In this document: positions 1 through 6,924 of the stretch, piece by piece
Layout of the letters: the number at the start of each line of letters is the position of its first letter
Numbering within the stretch: position 1 is the stretch's first letter
NCBI RefSeq assembly: GCF_009749395.1
Contig: NZ_WBIR01000001.1
Location: forward strand, 62,001 to 126,000
DNA from: Agromyces salentinus
GTDB taxonomy: Bacteria > Actinomycetota > Actinomycetes > Actinomycetales > Microbacteriaceae
Length of the DNA stretch: 64,000 nt
Direction: 5' to 3'
Made by a program: the position numbers and the translations under genes
Notes under the pieces: generated by a model
What the model was told of the DNA's origin: nothing
What the model saw: the letters and a program-made list of their open reading frames with translations, nothing else
Databases searched by the model: none

Positions 1-170
1 ACGACCTGCTCGAACGCGGGGTACCAGGCCCAGACGCTGACCTGGGTGGCCTCGGCGTTCACGATCTCGTTGGTGCATTCGGTTGCGGAGGACTCGCCTG
101 CGCTGCAGCCGGTGAGGGCTGCGGCCGCGACGGCGACCGTGCCGCCGACGGCGATGAGCTTGCTCTTCAT
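1..170 (-). CDS. ABC transporter sugar-binding lipoprotein (N-terminal part only)
   Basis: Only the first 56 codons lie in the window; the gene runs off the left edge. The N-terminus is a lipoprotein signal: MKSKL, a hydrophobic Ala/Val-rich stretch, then the lipobox LTGC with the lipidated Cys near residue 22. The mature start contains VSVWAWYPAFEQV, which resembles the first beta-strand of CUT1 extracellular sugar-binding proteins. The protein should sit on the outer face of the membrane and pass a carbohydrate to permeases encoded further left. A purine-rich AAAGAG lies upstream of the ATG. Two copies of the CTACAACGTT operator half precede it, so the LacI protein encoded at 422-1444 probably controls it. 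The substrate cannot be told. Confidence 0.8.
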   Translation of the reverse strand, partial: MKSKLIAVGGTVAVAAAALTGCSAGESSATECTNEIVNAEATQVSVWAWYPAFEQV

Positions 171-233
171 CGTGCGGTGCTCTTTCTGTTGCGGTGGACA
201 ACTCTGTCTGGTGTGGCCCGTGTGCTCGGGCTG

Positions 234-259
234 TACAACGTTGTAAAGTAAACGTTGTA
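234..259. promoter_or_regulatory. Paired LacI-type operator upstream of the binding-protein gene
   Basis: Positions 234-245 are the perfect 12-bp palindrome TACAACGTTGTA. A second, imperfect copy, TAAACGTTGTA, follows at 249-259. The same core forms a perfect 14-bp palindrome at 1472-1485 in front of the LacI gene. A central CG within ACGT is typical of LacI-family operators. This spot would let the repressor act on the minus-strand binding-protein promoter. Confidence 0.75.
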
Positions 260-421
260 GAGACATGATGCCCAAGGCGGCCGACGGTGTCAAGTGCAGT
301 CGGGACAGGAGTCCCGGAGCCCCTCGGAGGCGGTCGTCGAACCCTGCGGTAGGCGCCCGACGGTGCTTCCGGGCAGGGGAAGGGCGGGTCTGCCCCGGGC
401 AGCGAGCCGCGCTCGAGGCCG

Positions 422-1444
422 TCAGCGCGCGACGGCCAGCGCGGCGGACTCGCGCTCGGCGATGCGGAAGTCGGCGAGCCGCAGTCGCGGCGGACCGACG
501 ACGTCTCCCCCGGCGATGCGCTCCACGAGCGTGGCCACCGCCGTCTTCGCGATCCACGCGCGACCGGGGTCGACCGTCGTCAGCGACGGGATCGAGTAGC
601 CGGCCTCGTCGAGGTCGTCGAAGCCCATGACGGCGACGTCCTCCGGCACGCGGCGCCCCGAAACCTGCAGCACCCGCATCGCGCCGAGGGCCAGCGTGTC
701 GTTCAGGCCGAACACCGCGTCGAACGGGACCTCCCGCTCGAGCAGCTCGGTCATCGAGCGGGCGCCGTTGGATCGATGCCACAGCGTCGTGTACCCGATG
801 AGCGAGTCGTCGTACGCGATGCCGTGCGCCTCGAGCGCCTCGAGGTACCCCTGCATGCGGAGCGCCGCGGAACCCACCACCTCGCCCTCGTGCGCGCCGA
901 CGACGGCGATGCGACGCCGGCCCGACGAGATGAGGTACTCGGTCGCCGCTCGCGCGGCCTCGACGTTGCGCATGGTCACGTGGTCGGTCGGGCCGCCGAA
1001 GATGCGCTCGCCGAGCAGCACCAGCGGGAAGCCGACCGAGAGGCTCGCGACATCCGCCTCGCTCATGCCGAGCGCGCTGAAGATCAGGCCGTCGGTCATC
1101 TTCAGGCGTGGACTGCGCAACAGCTCGAGTTCGCGCTCGCGATCCCCGCCGGTCTGCTCGACGAGCACCACGAGGCCGGCCGCCTCGGCCGCCTCGATGA
1201 CGGATGCCGCGAGCTCGGCGAAGTACGCCAGGCCGAGGTCGGGCACCGCCAGGGCGATCGCACCGCTGCGCCCGGAGCGCAGGCTCCGCGCCGTGAGGTT
1301 CGGCGTGTAGCCGAGCTCGGCGATCGCCGCCTCGACGCGCTCCTTCGTGGCCGGGCGGATGTGCGGGTAGGCGTTGATGACGTTCGACACGGTCTTGATC
1401 GACACGCCGGCCACGCGCGCCACATCGTGCAACGTCACGGACAT
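422..1444 (-). CDS. LacI-family transcriptional repressor
   Basis: A 340-residue protein of normal LacI length. The N-terminus carries the HTH and hinge (residues 3-55: TLHDVARVAGVSIKTVSNVI, then a hinge helix near NLTARSLRSG). The rest is a periplasmic-binding-protein-like ligand domain. An AGGAGG Shine-Dalgarno sits 5 bases before the ATG. A perfect palindrome, CTACAACGTTGTAG, overlaps a TAGAGT -10 box just upstream, so autorepression is likely. The same motif precedes the minus-strand binding-protein gene at the left edge, which makes that transporter the probable target. The inducing sugar is unknown. Confidence 0.93.
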   Translation of the reverse strand: MSVTLHDVARVAGVSIKTVSNVINAYPHIRPATKERVEAAIAELGYTPNLTARSLRSGRSGAIALAVPDLGLAYFAELAASVIEAAEAAGLVVLVEQTGGDRERELELLRSPRLKMTDGLIFSALGMSEADVASLSVGFPLVLLGERIFGGPTDHVTMRNVEAARAATEYLISSGRRRIAVVGAHEGEVVGSAALRMQGYLEALEAHGIAYDDSLIGYTTLWHRSNGARSMTELLEREVPFDAVFGLNDTLALGAMRVLQVSGRRVPEDVAVMGFDDLDEAGYSIPSLTTVDPGRAWIAKTAVATLVERIAGGDVVGPPRLRLADFRIAERESAALAVAR

Positions 1445-1471
1445 GCGACCTCCTGGGTTCCTGCGGGTACT

Positions 1472-1485
1472 CTACAACGTTGTAG
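1472..1485. promoter_or_regulatory. Perfect 14-bp LacI-type operator (CTACAACGTTGTAG)
   Basis: The palindrome is exact over 14 bases. It lies between a weak -35 region and a TAGAGT -10 box (minus strand) that would drive the LacI gene starting at 1444. The related copy at 234-245 defines a two-site local regulon. Confidence 0.8.
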
Positions 1486-1505
1486 TCGAGGGAGGTCGCC
1501 GTCGT

Positions 1506-2327
1506 TCACCTTCGGGCCGGTGGCGTCACGTGCGCCTGCGCGAACGCGGCGTTCCGCTCCGAGATGCGCGCGAGCCTCGCGAGGCGCTCCCGCTCGAGCG
1601 GAACCGCGAACGCGGCCCACAGCACGAGCGCGACGCCCGCGCCCACGAGGGCCCCGCCGATCGTATCGGTGAACCAATGCACGCCGAGGTACGTCCGACT
1701 CACGGCCATGAGCACGGTGTACACGACCCCCGCGACCCAGACCCACGCGCGCGGGAAGATGATGCCGAGCGCCACCGCGATCGTCGCGGCGTTCGCCACG
1801 TGCCCCGACGGGAACGACCCGAAGTCGCTCGTGACCATCATGTCCTCGGGCCGCGGTCGGCCGACGAGCTCCTTCAGCAGTTGCACGAGGAGGGCGCTCG
1901 CGGCCGAGACCACGGCGAAGTAGAGCGCGGCCCACGGGCGGCGCAGCGCGAGCAGCACGATGATGATCGCGAGCGGGACGACCAGCACCCCGACGATGCC
2001 GCCGCCGAGCATGTTCATGAACAGTGCGAACGCATCGCCGACCGGCCCGTGGATCTCGAGGACGTCCTCGGCCCAGTCCTCGTCGACCTCGAGCGGCAGG
2101 TTGCCGTTGCGCAGGGCGATCACGAGGCCGAGCAGCGCCGCGACCACGACCGCGGCGATCCCGGCGATGAGCGGCGCCCGCCGGCCCACGCGACGCACCT
2201 GGGCCGCGCGCTGCGGCGCGCTCGGGGCCGCGTCGGCCTCCGCGCTCGTCGCCTTCGCGCTCTCGCCGCGCGCGTCGGCGTGGTCGGGGCTCGTGGTCGC
2301 GTCGTCGATCTCGTCTGGCTCGGCCAT
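1506..2327 (-). CDS. PAP2-family membrane phosphatase
   Basis: A 273-residue polytopic membrane protein. After a charged Ala/Glu-rich N-terminus of about 50 residues come about six hydrophobic segments. The three signature motifs of type-2 phosphatidic acid phosphatases are present: KELVGRPRP, then FPSGH, then SRTYLGVHWFTD. These supply the catalytic histidines and the phosphate-binding Lys/Arg residues. Family members dephosphorylate phosphatidic acid, undecaprenyl pyrophosphate or related lipid phosphates at the membrane; which one cannot be told. The gene stands alone between the LacI and drug-transporter genes, and nothing ties it to the sugar genes. Confidence 0.92.
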   Translation of the reverse strand: MAEPDEIDDATTSPDHADARGESAKATSAEADAAPSAPQRAAQVRRVGRRAPLIAGIAAVVVAALLGLVIALRNGNLPLEVDEDWAEDVLEIHGPVGDAFALFMNMLGGGIVGVLVVPLAIIIVLLALRRPWAALYFAVVSAASALLVQLLKELVGRPRPEDMMVTSDFGSFPSGHVANAATIAVALGIIFPRAWVWVAGVVYTVLMAVSRTYLGVHWFTDTIGGALVGAGVALVLWAAFAVPLERERLARLARISERNAAFAQAHVTPPARR

Positions 2328-2344
2328 GGCCCCACGCTAGCGAC

Positions 2345-2385
2345 GGTGACGGATGCCGCGGCGGCGGCACGCGGCATCCGTCGCC
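2345..2385. repeat. Inverted repeat with 16-bp arms
   Basis: The arms GGTGACGGATGCCGCG (2345-2360) and CGCGGCATCCGTCGCC (2370-2385) pair with a single G-T mismatch around a 9-base loop. It lies in the 300-bp gap between the PAP2 start and the transporter stop, and could be a distal terminator for the transporter or a REP-like element. It is built from the GGATGCCGC word that recurs through the window. Confidence 0.6.
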
Positions 2386-2412
2386 GCCGGCACCCGGGAC
2401 GCGCGAGCGACG

Positions 2413-2458
2413 AAGGGGGCGACCAGGGGCGACCAGGGGGCGAACGGGGGCGAACGGG
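2413..2458 (+). repeat. G-rich minisatellite with five G-runs (G-quadruplex-like)
   Basis: Five runs of four or five G are separated by CGACCA or CGAAC spacers of 5-6 bases, so the unit is about 10 bases. The rest of the gap (2459-2631) is GC-rich with no recognisable gene; it contains several short variants of GCGGGACTCC. Confidence 0.7.
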
Positions 2459-2631
2459 GGCGACCGGCAGGACGTCGCTCGCCGGGCCGGCCGCCTCAGG
2501 CGGAGGACTCGGCGAACGTCCGGGTGTCCGCCGAGCGAAGCGAATCCCACTCGCCCGCAGGAGTCCCGTTCGAGCGGGATTCCGCCGCGCCAGCGGGACT
2601 CCGCCGCGTGTGCTCCGCCCGCCGGCCGGCG

Positions 2632-3906
2632 TCAGTCGGTGAGCGGGGGCACCGTCCTCGGCCGCACGAGCAACCAGAGGGCGGCGATCGCGACCACCGC
2701 AGCGGCGGCCTGCACGAACGCCATCGGCACAGCGCTCCCGACGCCCATGAGGCCGATGAGCGGCGAGATGAGTCCCGCGAGGCCGAAGTTCAGCGCACCG
2801 AGCAGCGATGCCGCGGTGCCGGCCTCGGCGCCGTGGTGCGCGAGCGCGAGCACCTGCACCGCGGGGAACGAGAACCCGCAGGCGAGGATGTAGATCCAGA
2901 GCGGGATGGCGGTGCCCCAGAACCCGGCGCCCGACGAGTCGAGCACCAGGATCGCGATGGCCATCGCGAGGTGCACCACCGTGGCGATCGCGAGGATCCA
3001 CTGGGGCTGCACCGGTCCGCGCATGAGCCGGGAACTCGTCTGCACGCCGATGATGATGCCGACGGAGTTGACCGCGAAGAGCAGGCCGTACTGCTGCGCG
3101 GTGAACGCGTAGAGCTCCTGGAAGAGGAACGACGACGTGGAGAGGTAGCCGAAGAGGCCGGTGAACGTCATGCCGCCGATGATCGCGGCGCCGAGGTACA
3201 CGCGGTCGCGGAACAGCGCGGCATAGCGGTCGCGCAGGGTGGAGTGCCCCGCGACGTGCCGGCGCGATTCGGGAAGCGTCTCGATGATGAGGAACGCGAC
3301 GGCGAGCACGACGACGACGCCGTAGATCGCGAGCACGACGAAGATGCCGCGCCAGTCCATGACGTTCAGGAGCTGCGAGCCGATCACCGGCGCGAGCACG
3401 GGCGCGAGGCCGTTGACCAGCGCGAGGCGCGAGAGCATGCGCACGAGCGGCTTGCCGCCGAAGAGGTCGCGCACCATCGCCATCGCGACGACGCCGCCCG
3501 CCGCGGCGCCGAAGCCCTGCAGGAGGCGGAAGATGCTGAGCCAGACGATGTCGGGAGCGAAGGCGGCGCCGACGGATGCCGCGATGTGGAGCAGGGTCGA
3601 CAGGATGAGCGGGAGCCGGCGGCCGACCTTGTCGCTCCAGGGGCCGACGATGAGCTGGCCGAAGCCGAACCCGATCATGGTGCCGGTGAGCGTGAGCTGC
3701 ACGGCCGCGGCCGAGACGCCGAGCTCGGACTGCAGCACGGGGAACGCGGGCAGGTAGAGGTCGACCGTGAACGGCCCGAGCGCCGTGAGCGCACCGAGGA
3801 CGAGCACGTAGACGAGGCGCTGGCGACGCGTGAGGAGGTCGCCCGGATGGGTCGGCGCCGAGTAGTCGTCGGGGCGGATGATGGGGATTGAGGCGGTGGC
3901 AGACAT
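2632..3906 (-). CDS. Bcr/CflA-type MFS multidrug efflux transporter
   Basis: A 424-residue protein with about 12 hydrophobic segments. Early motifs are LGPFTVDLYLPAFP in TM1 and GQLIVGPWSDKVGRR, the MFS loop 2-3 signature, near residues 80-95. GVVAMAMVRDLF near residue 130 also matches the Bcr/CflA branch of drug:proton antiporters. I chose the ATG at 3906 because the N-terminus (MSATASIPII) then gives normal family length; the open frame continues upstream into unconserved Arg-rich sequence. The start is otherwise unsupported, since no clear Shine-Dalgarno is visible. A role in carbohydrate export cannot be excluded, but the fold suggests efflux of toxic compounds. Confidence 0.88.
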   Translation of the reverse strand: MSATASIPIIRPDDYSAPTHPGDLLTRRQRLVYVLVLGALTALGPFTVDLYLPAFPVLQSELGVSAAAVQLTLTGTMIGFGFGQLIVGPWSDKVGRRLPLILSTLLHIAASVGAAFAPDIVWLSIFRLLQGFGAAAGGVVAMAMVRDLFGGKPLVRMLSRLALVNGLAPVLAPVIGSQLLNVMDWRGIFVVLAIYGVVVVLAVAFLIIETLPESRRHVAGHSTLRDRYAALFRDRVYLGAAIIGGMTFTGLFGYLSTSSFLFQELYAFTAQQYGLLFAVNSVGIIIGVQTSSRLMRGPVQPQWILAIATVVHLAMAIAILVLDSSGAGFWGTAIPLWIYILACGFSFPAVQVLALAHHGAEAGTAASLLGALNFGLAGLISPLIGLMGVGSAVPMAFVQAAAAVVAIAALWLLVRPRTVPPLTD

Positions 3907-4015
3907 GCGTGTTCCAGGCGTGCTCGAGTGCGGCGGCGCACGCCCTCGGACGCCGGGAGACAGGAAAGCGGCGCCCCTGGGACGCCGCCGTGATGAGACT
4001 CGGCCTTCGCGCGGC

Positions 4016-4029
4016 TCGAATCGATTCGA
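4016..4029. promoter_or_regulatory. 14-bp palindrome TCGAATCGATTCGA upstream of the MFS gene
   Basis: The palindrome is exact and lies 110 bases before the MFS start, where a promoter would be expected. Near copies occur at 25692-25705 (TCGAATCCATTCGA) and 45324-45335. It resembles the TCGAAGCGCTTCGA operator of the sugar genes but has an AT-rich inner part, so it may belong to a different regulator. Confidence 0.45.
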
Positions 4030-4143
4030 CTGCCTTCGATTGTAGCCGGAACCCCCCTCCCCCTCGCAAGTCCGAACCCCATTCGGGTTTCCCCGGTCGG
4101 GCGCGGCCCGCCCGCACCGCCCTCGCCCGCACCGCCCTCGAAC

Positions 4144-4230
4144 GTCTGCCCGATTCGGAGATTCGGGCGACACGCCGCGCCGAGGACGTCTTCGCCCGGC
4201 GTGTCGGCGACATCTCCGAATCCGGCAGAC
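4144..4230. terminator. Large bipartite inverted repeat, probable terminator of the flavoprotein gene
   Basis: The outer arms GTCTGCCCGATTCGGAGAT (4144-4162) and ATCTCCGAATCCGGCAGAC (4212-4230) pair over 18 of 19 bases. Inside them CGACACGCCG (4168-4177) pairs perfectly with CGGCGTGTCG (4197-4206). No U-tract follows on either strand. It starts about 80 bases after the minus-strand flavoprotein stop. Just left of it, at 4111-4140, a 15-bp unit (CCCGCACCGCCCTCG) is repeated twice in tandem. I see no gene in the 400-bp gap between 3907 and 4308. Confidence 0.65.
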
Positions 4231-4308
4231 GCGACGAGCGAAGTGAGCGGATGCCGCGGCGCTTCGTCGCGGCATCCGCTCGGGTTCGAACGGGGTGATC
4301 CCGGTGCG

Positions 4309-6021
4309 CTACGCGGTCTGCGCCTCGGCGCCGGCATCCGCCCGCGTGGCGCCCGACTCGGCAGCCGCGGGCGACGTCGTGGCGGCATGCATCGCGGCGA
4401 GGTAGCCGAAGACCGCGGCGGGGCCGATCGTCGAACCGGGGCCTGGGTAGGTGCGGCCCATGACCGACGCCGACGTGTTGCCCGCGGCGTAGAGGCCCTC
4501 GATGACCGCGCCCTGCACGTCGATGACGCGCGCGTGCTCGTCGGTGAGGAGTCCGCCCTTGGTGCCGAGGTCGCCCGGCACGAGCTGCACCGCGGTGAAC
4601 GGGCCCTTCTCGAGGGCGCCGAGGTTCGGGTTCGGCTTCACGCGCGGGTCGCTGTAGTAGCGGTCGTACGCGGTGCGACCGCGGCCGAAGTCGACGTCGA
4701 CGCCCGTGCGGGCGAAGCCGTTGAAGCGCTCGACCGTCGCGAGGAAGGTCGCACGGTCGACGCCCATCTTCTCGGCCAGCTCGCCGAGTGTGGCGGCCTT
4801 GACGACCACGCCCTGCTCGACCAGCGCCTTGCCGCCCATGAGCAGCGCGCCGAACATGTACCGCTGCCGGTGCCGGCGGTCGACGACGAGCCATGACGGG
4901 TTCGCGGGCGAGATCGGGTCGCGCTCGAGCAGGTGGTGGCCGAAGTCGATGTAGCTCTCGGACTCGTTGAGGTAGCGACGGCCCGACTGGTCCACGACGA
5001 TGCTGAACGGGTCGGAGCGCTCGTTCAGCACGAACTGCGCCTGCTTGCCCGGGATCGGCACGGAGGCCCCCCACCAGGCGTCGTCCATGAGCGCGACGTC
5101 GGCCCCCGCCGCGATGCCGGCCTCGATGGCGGTGCCGAGGTCGCCCTCGGCCGCCGAGGTGTAGCCCGGGATGCCGTGGTACCGCTGACGCCACTCGGTG
5201 TTGGCGGCGAACCCGCCCGCGCCGAGGATCACGCCGCGGCGGGCGCGGATGCGCTGCGCGCCGGTCGGCGTGGACACGACGGCGCCCACGACGCGGCCCG
5301 CGTCGTCCTTCACGAGTTCGGTGACCGGGCTGTTCAGCTGCAGCTGGACACCGCGCTCCTTCGCGATGAGCCCGAGCTGGAGCATGAGGCCTCCGCCGAA
5401 GCCGTAGAGCTTCTTGCCGGTGACGAGGCCCCCGAGCGTCCGGAACACGAAGCGGGCCCCGCGCACGAATCCCGAGAACGAGGACCACGCGCGCATGAGC
5501 AGCCACACGTCGTCGGTCTGCATGGGCGCGGGGATCGAGTCCCCGGTGCGGGAGGTCTCGCGCCAGTCGCCCAGCCTGCGGGCATCGAACGGCCTGGACT
5601 CGATGCCCCGGCCGATCTTGCCGCCCGGCCGGTCGGGATAGTAGTCGGGGTAGTCCTTCGCGACCGCCCAGCGCACGCCCAGCTGCTCGAGCCGGGTGAC
5701 GAGCTCGGGGATCGTGTCGACGAAGGCGGCCCGTCGCTCGGGCGAGCTGGCCGGCCCGATGGACTCACTCGGACCGATCGCGGACTCGAGGTAGGTCAGC
5801 GCCTCCTCGCGCGAGTCGGCGATGCCCCGTCGTCGCATGACCGGGTTGTTCGGCATCCACAGCCCGCCGCCGCTGCGCATGGTGGTGCCGCCCCAGCGGT
5901 CGGTGCTCTCGACGACGAGCGTGGAGAGCCCCCGATCGGCGGCGGTGATGGCCGCCGTCATGCCAGCCGCGCCGGATCCGGCGACCAGCACGTCGACCTC
6001 GCGGTCCCAGATGTGCGTCAT
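4309..6021 (-). CDS. FAD-dependent dehydrogenase, 3-ketosteroid-delta1-dehydrogenase-like
   Basis: A 570-residue flavoprotein. The N-terminal VDVLVAGSGAAGMTAAITA (about residues 8-26) is the dinucleotide-binding motif, followed by an acidic VVES. RWGGTTMRSGGG and the C-terminal TYPGPGSTIGPAAVFG are typical of KstD/fumarate-reductase-type flavoproteins. Such enzymes remove or add hydrogens at enone systems of steroids or similar compounds; the substrate here is inferred only at class level. The ATG at 6021 has GGAGGA upstream and is preferred over an in-frame ATG at 6075 that would lie inside the operator. It is divergent from a TetR gene and shares a palindromic operator with it. It looks unrelated to the sugar genes. 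Confidence 0.85.
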   Translation of the reverse strand: MTHIWDREVDVLVAGSGAAGMTAAITAADRGLSTLVVESTDRWGGTTMRSGGGLWMPNNPVMRRRGIADSREEALTYLESAIGPSESIGPASSPERRAAFVDTIPELVTRLEQLGVRWAVAKDYPDYYPDRPGGKIGRGIESRPFDARRLGDWRETSRTGDSIPAPMQTDDVWLLMRAWSSFSGFVRGARFVFRTLGGLVTGKKLYGFGGGLMLQLGLIAKERGVQLQLNSPVTELVKDDAGRVVGAVVSTPTGAQRIRARRGVILGAGGFAANTEWRQRYHGIPGYTSAAEGDLGTAIEAGIAAGADVALMDDAWWGASVPIPGKQAQFVLNERSDPFSIVVDQSGRRYLNESESYIDFGHHLLERDPISPANPSWLVVDRRHRQRYMFGALLMGGKALVEQGVVVKAATLGELAEKMGVDRATFLATVERFNGFARTGVDVDFGRGRTAYDRYYSDPRVKPNPNLGALEKGPFTAVQLVPGDLGTKGGLLTDEHARVIDVQGAVIEGLYAAGNTSASVMGRTYPGPGSTIGPAAVFGYLAAMHAATTSPAAAESGATRADAGAEAQTA

Positions 6022-6035
6022 TGCTCCTCCTTCGA

Positions 6036-6053
6036 CCGGACACCATTGTCCGG
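6036..6053. promoter_or_regulatory. TetR operator between divergent genes
   Basis: Positions 6036-6053 read CCGGACA, a 4-base centre CCAT, then TGTCCGG: perfect 7-bp arms. The site sits just upstream of the flavoprotein start and 25 bases before the TetR start, where one repressor could block both promoters. Confidence 0.75.
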
Positions 6054-6077
6054 TTACTGGGTTGTACGCTAACACCC

Positions 6078-6674
6078 GTGTCGGATGCGGGGAAGCGCGA
6101 GTCGGTGAACGGGGCCGACGATGCCGCCCGGACCAAGGCGAACCGGGGGCCGGGCGCCGGCCCGGGCAACCGCCGCGCCCTCATCGCCGCCGCCCGCGAG
6201 ATCTTCGCGGAGTCGGGCCTGAACGCGCCCTTCAGCGCGGTGGCCAAGCGCGCCGGCGTCGGCCAGGGCAGTCTCTACCGGCACTTCCCCGACAAGGTGG
6301 CGCTCGCGATGGCCGTCTTCGACGAGAACTTCGACGCGCTCGAGGCATCCGTCGCCTCCCCTGAGACGACGCTCGACGCGCTCATCGACGACATCATCGA
6401 CCTGGCCGCCGTGTCGACCGCCCTCATCGACCTCATCTGGCAGCACCAGCACGAGGAGCGCATCGCGCACCTCACCACGCGGCTCGCGGCCATCGTCGGC
6501 ACGGTCGCCGCCCGCGAGCGCGCGGCGGGGCGTCTCGGCGAGGAGGTCGCCGACGCGGACGTGCTGCTCGCGATCACGATGCTGACCGACCTGCTGTCGC
6601 GAGCGGATGCCGCGGAGCGACGCCCGCTCGCCGAGCGCGCGTGGGCGATCTTCCGGAGGTCGTTCGCGCCCTAG
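6078..6674 (+). CDS. TetR-family transcriptional regulator
   Basis: A 198-residue protein with a TetR N-terminal HTH at about residues 25-75 (RRALIAAAREIFAESGL, then KRAGVGQGSLYRHFPDK). The C-terminal ligand domain is not conserved with a known subgroup I can name. I chose the GTG at 6078 because a TACGCT -10 box at 6065-6070 ends 7 bases before it, which fits a leaderless transcript; there is no Shine-Dalgarno. The gene is divergent from the KstD-like flavoprotein, with an 18-bp inverted repeat between them, so it probably represses that gene and itself. Confidence 0.9.
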   Translation: MSDAGKRESVNGADDAARTKANRGPGAGPGNRRALIAAAREIFAESGLNAPFSAVAKRAGVGQGSLYRHFPDKVALAMAVFDENFDALEASVASPETTLDALIDDIIDLAAVSTALIDLIWQHQHEERIAHLTTRLAAIVGTVAARERAAGRLGEEVADADVLLAITMLTDLLSRADAAERRPLAERAWAIFRRSFAP

Positions 6675-6729
6675 CGGGCCGAATCGCGGCGCGAGCCCGC
6701 ATTCGCGCGGTCGGGCGCGACCGAGAAGT

Positions 6730-6745
6730 TTCGAGAGCTTTCGAA
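6730..6745. promoter_or_regulatory. Imperfect dyad TTCGAGAG/CTTTCGAA upstream of the bxlE-like gene
   Basis: The 16 bases form an inverted repeat with one mismatched pair. Together with 6902-6912 it gives two TTTCG-containing dyads flanking the promoter of the xylan operon, so it may be an auxiliary operator. Confidence 0.4.
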
Positions 6746-6840
6746 CGGGCGCGCCCTCGGGCGCCGCCCAGCCCTCGTGCGCACGGCGCTCCGGATTCCC
6801 GCCCGGCAAGATCCGTCCCGCCGGGTTCTATTTGTTGCGC

Positions 6841-6869
6841 TTGACGCCAAATCCGTGCCGGGCTAGAGT
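6841..6869 (+). promoter_or_regulatory. Sigma70-type promoter of the bxl-like operon
   Basis: TTGACG at 6841-6846 and TAGAGT at 6864-6869 are separated by 17 bases. The predicted start lies near 6876, leaving a leader of about 50 bases that contains the 6902-6912 operator. Confidence 0.75.
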
Positions 6870-6901
6870 TCCGATGTCCAGATCACTTTCGGCGTTGAGG
6901 C

Positions 6902-6912
6902 CGAAACTTTCG
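6902..6912. promoter_or_regulatory. BxlR-like operator CGAAACTTTCG
   Basis: A perfect 11-bp palindrome around a central C, in the leader of the operon and just before the GAGAGG Shine-Dalgarno. From memory, the Streptomyces BxlR/XlnR-type xylan repressors bind CGAA-N-TTCG sites. A one-mismatch copy (CGCAACTTTCG on the minus strand) lies at 19005-19015 in front of the LacI gene at 17956-18987, which is therefore the likely regulator. Confidence 0.7.
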
Positions 6913-6924
6913 AGAGGTTCAACG

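Noticed and set aside
2120-5506. Very long minus-strand open frame of 1128 codons crossing several genes
   Set aside because: It is Arg/Pro/Ala-rich, without homology, and overlaps the real PAP2, MFS and flavoprotein frames; such shadows are normal at this GC content. Similar frames at 19241-23323 (+) and 35282-39687 (both strands) were rejected for the same reason.
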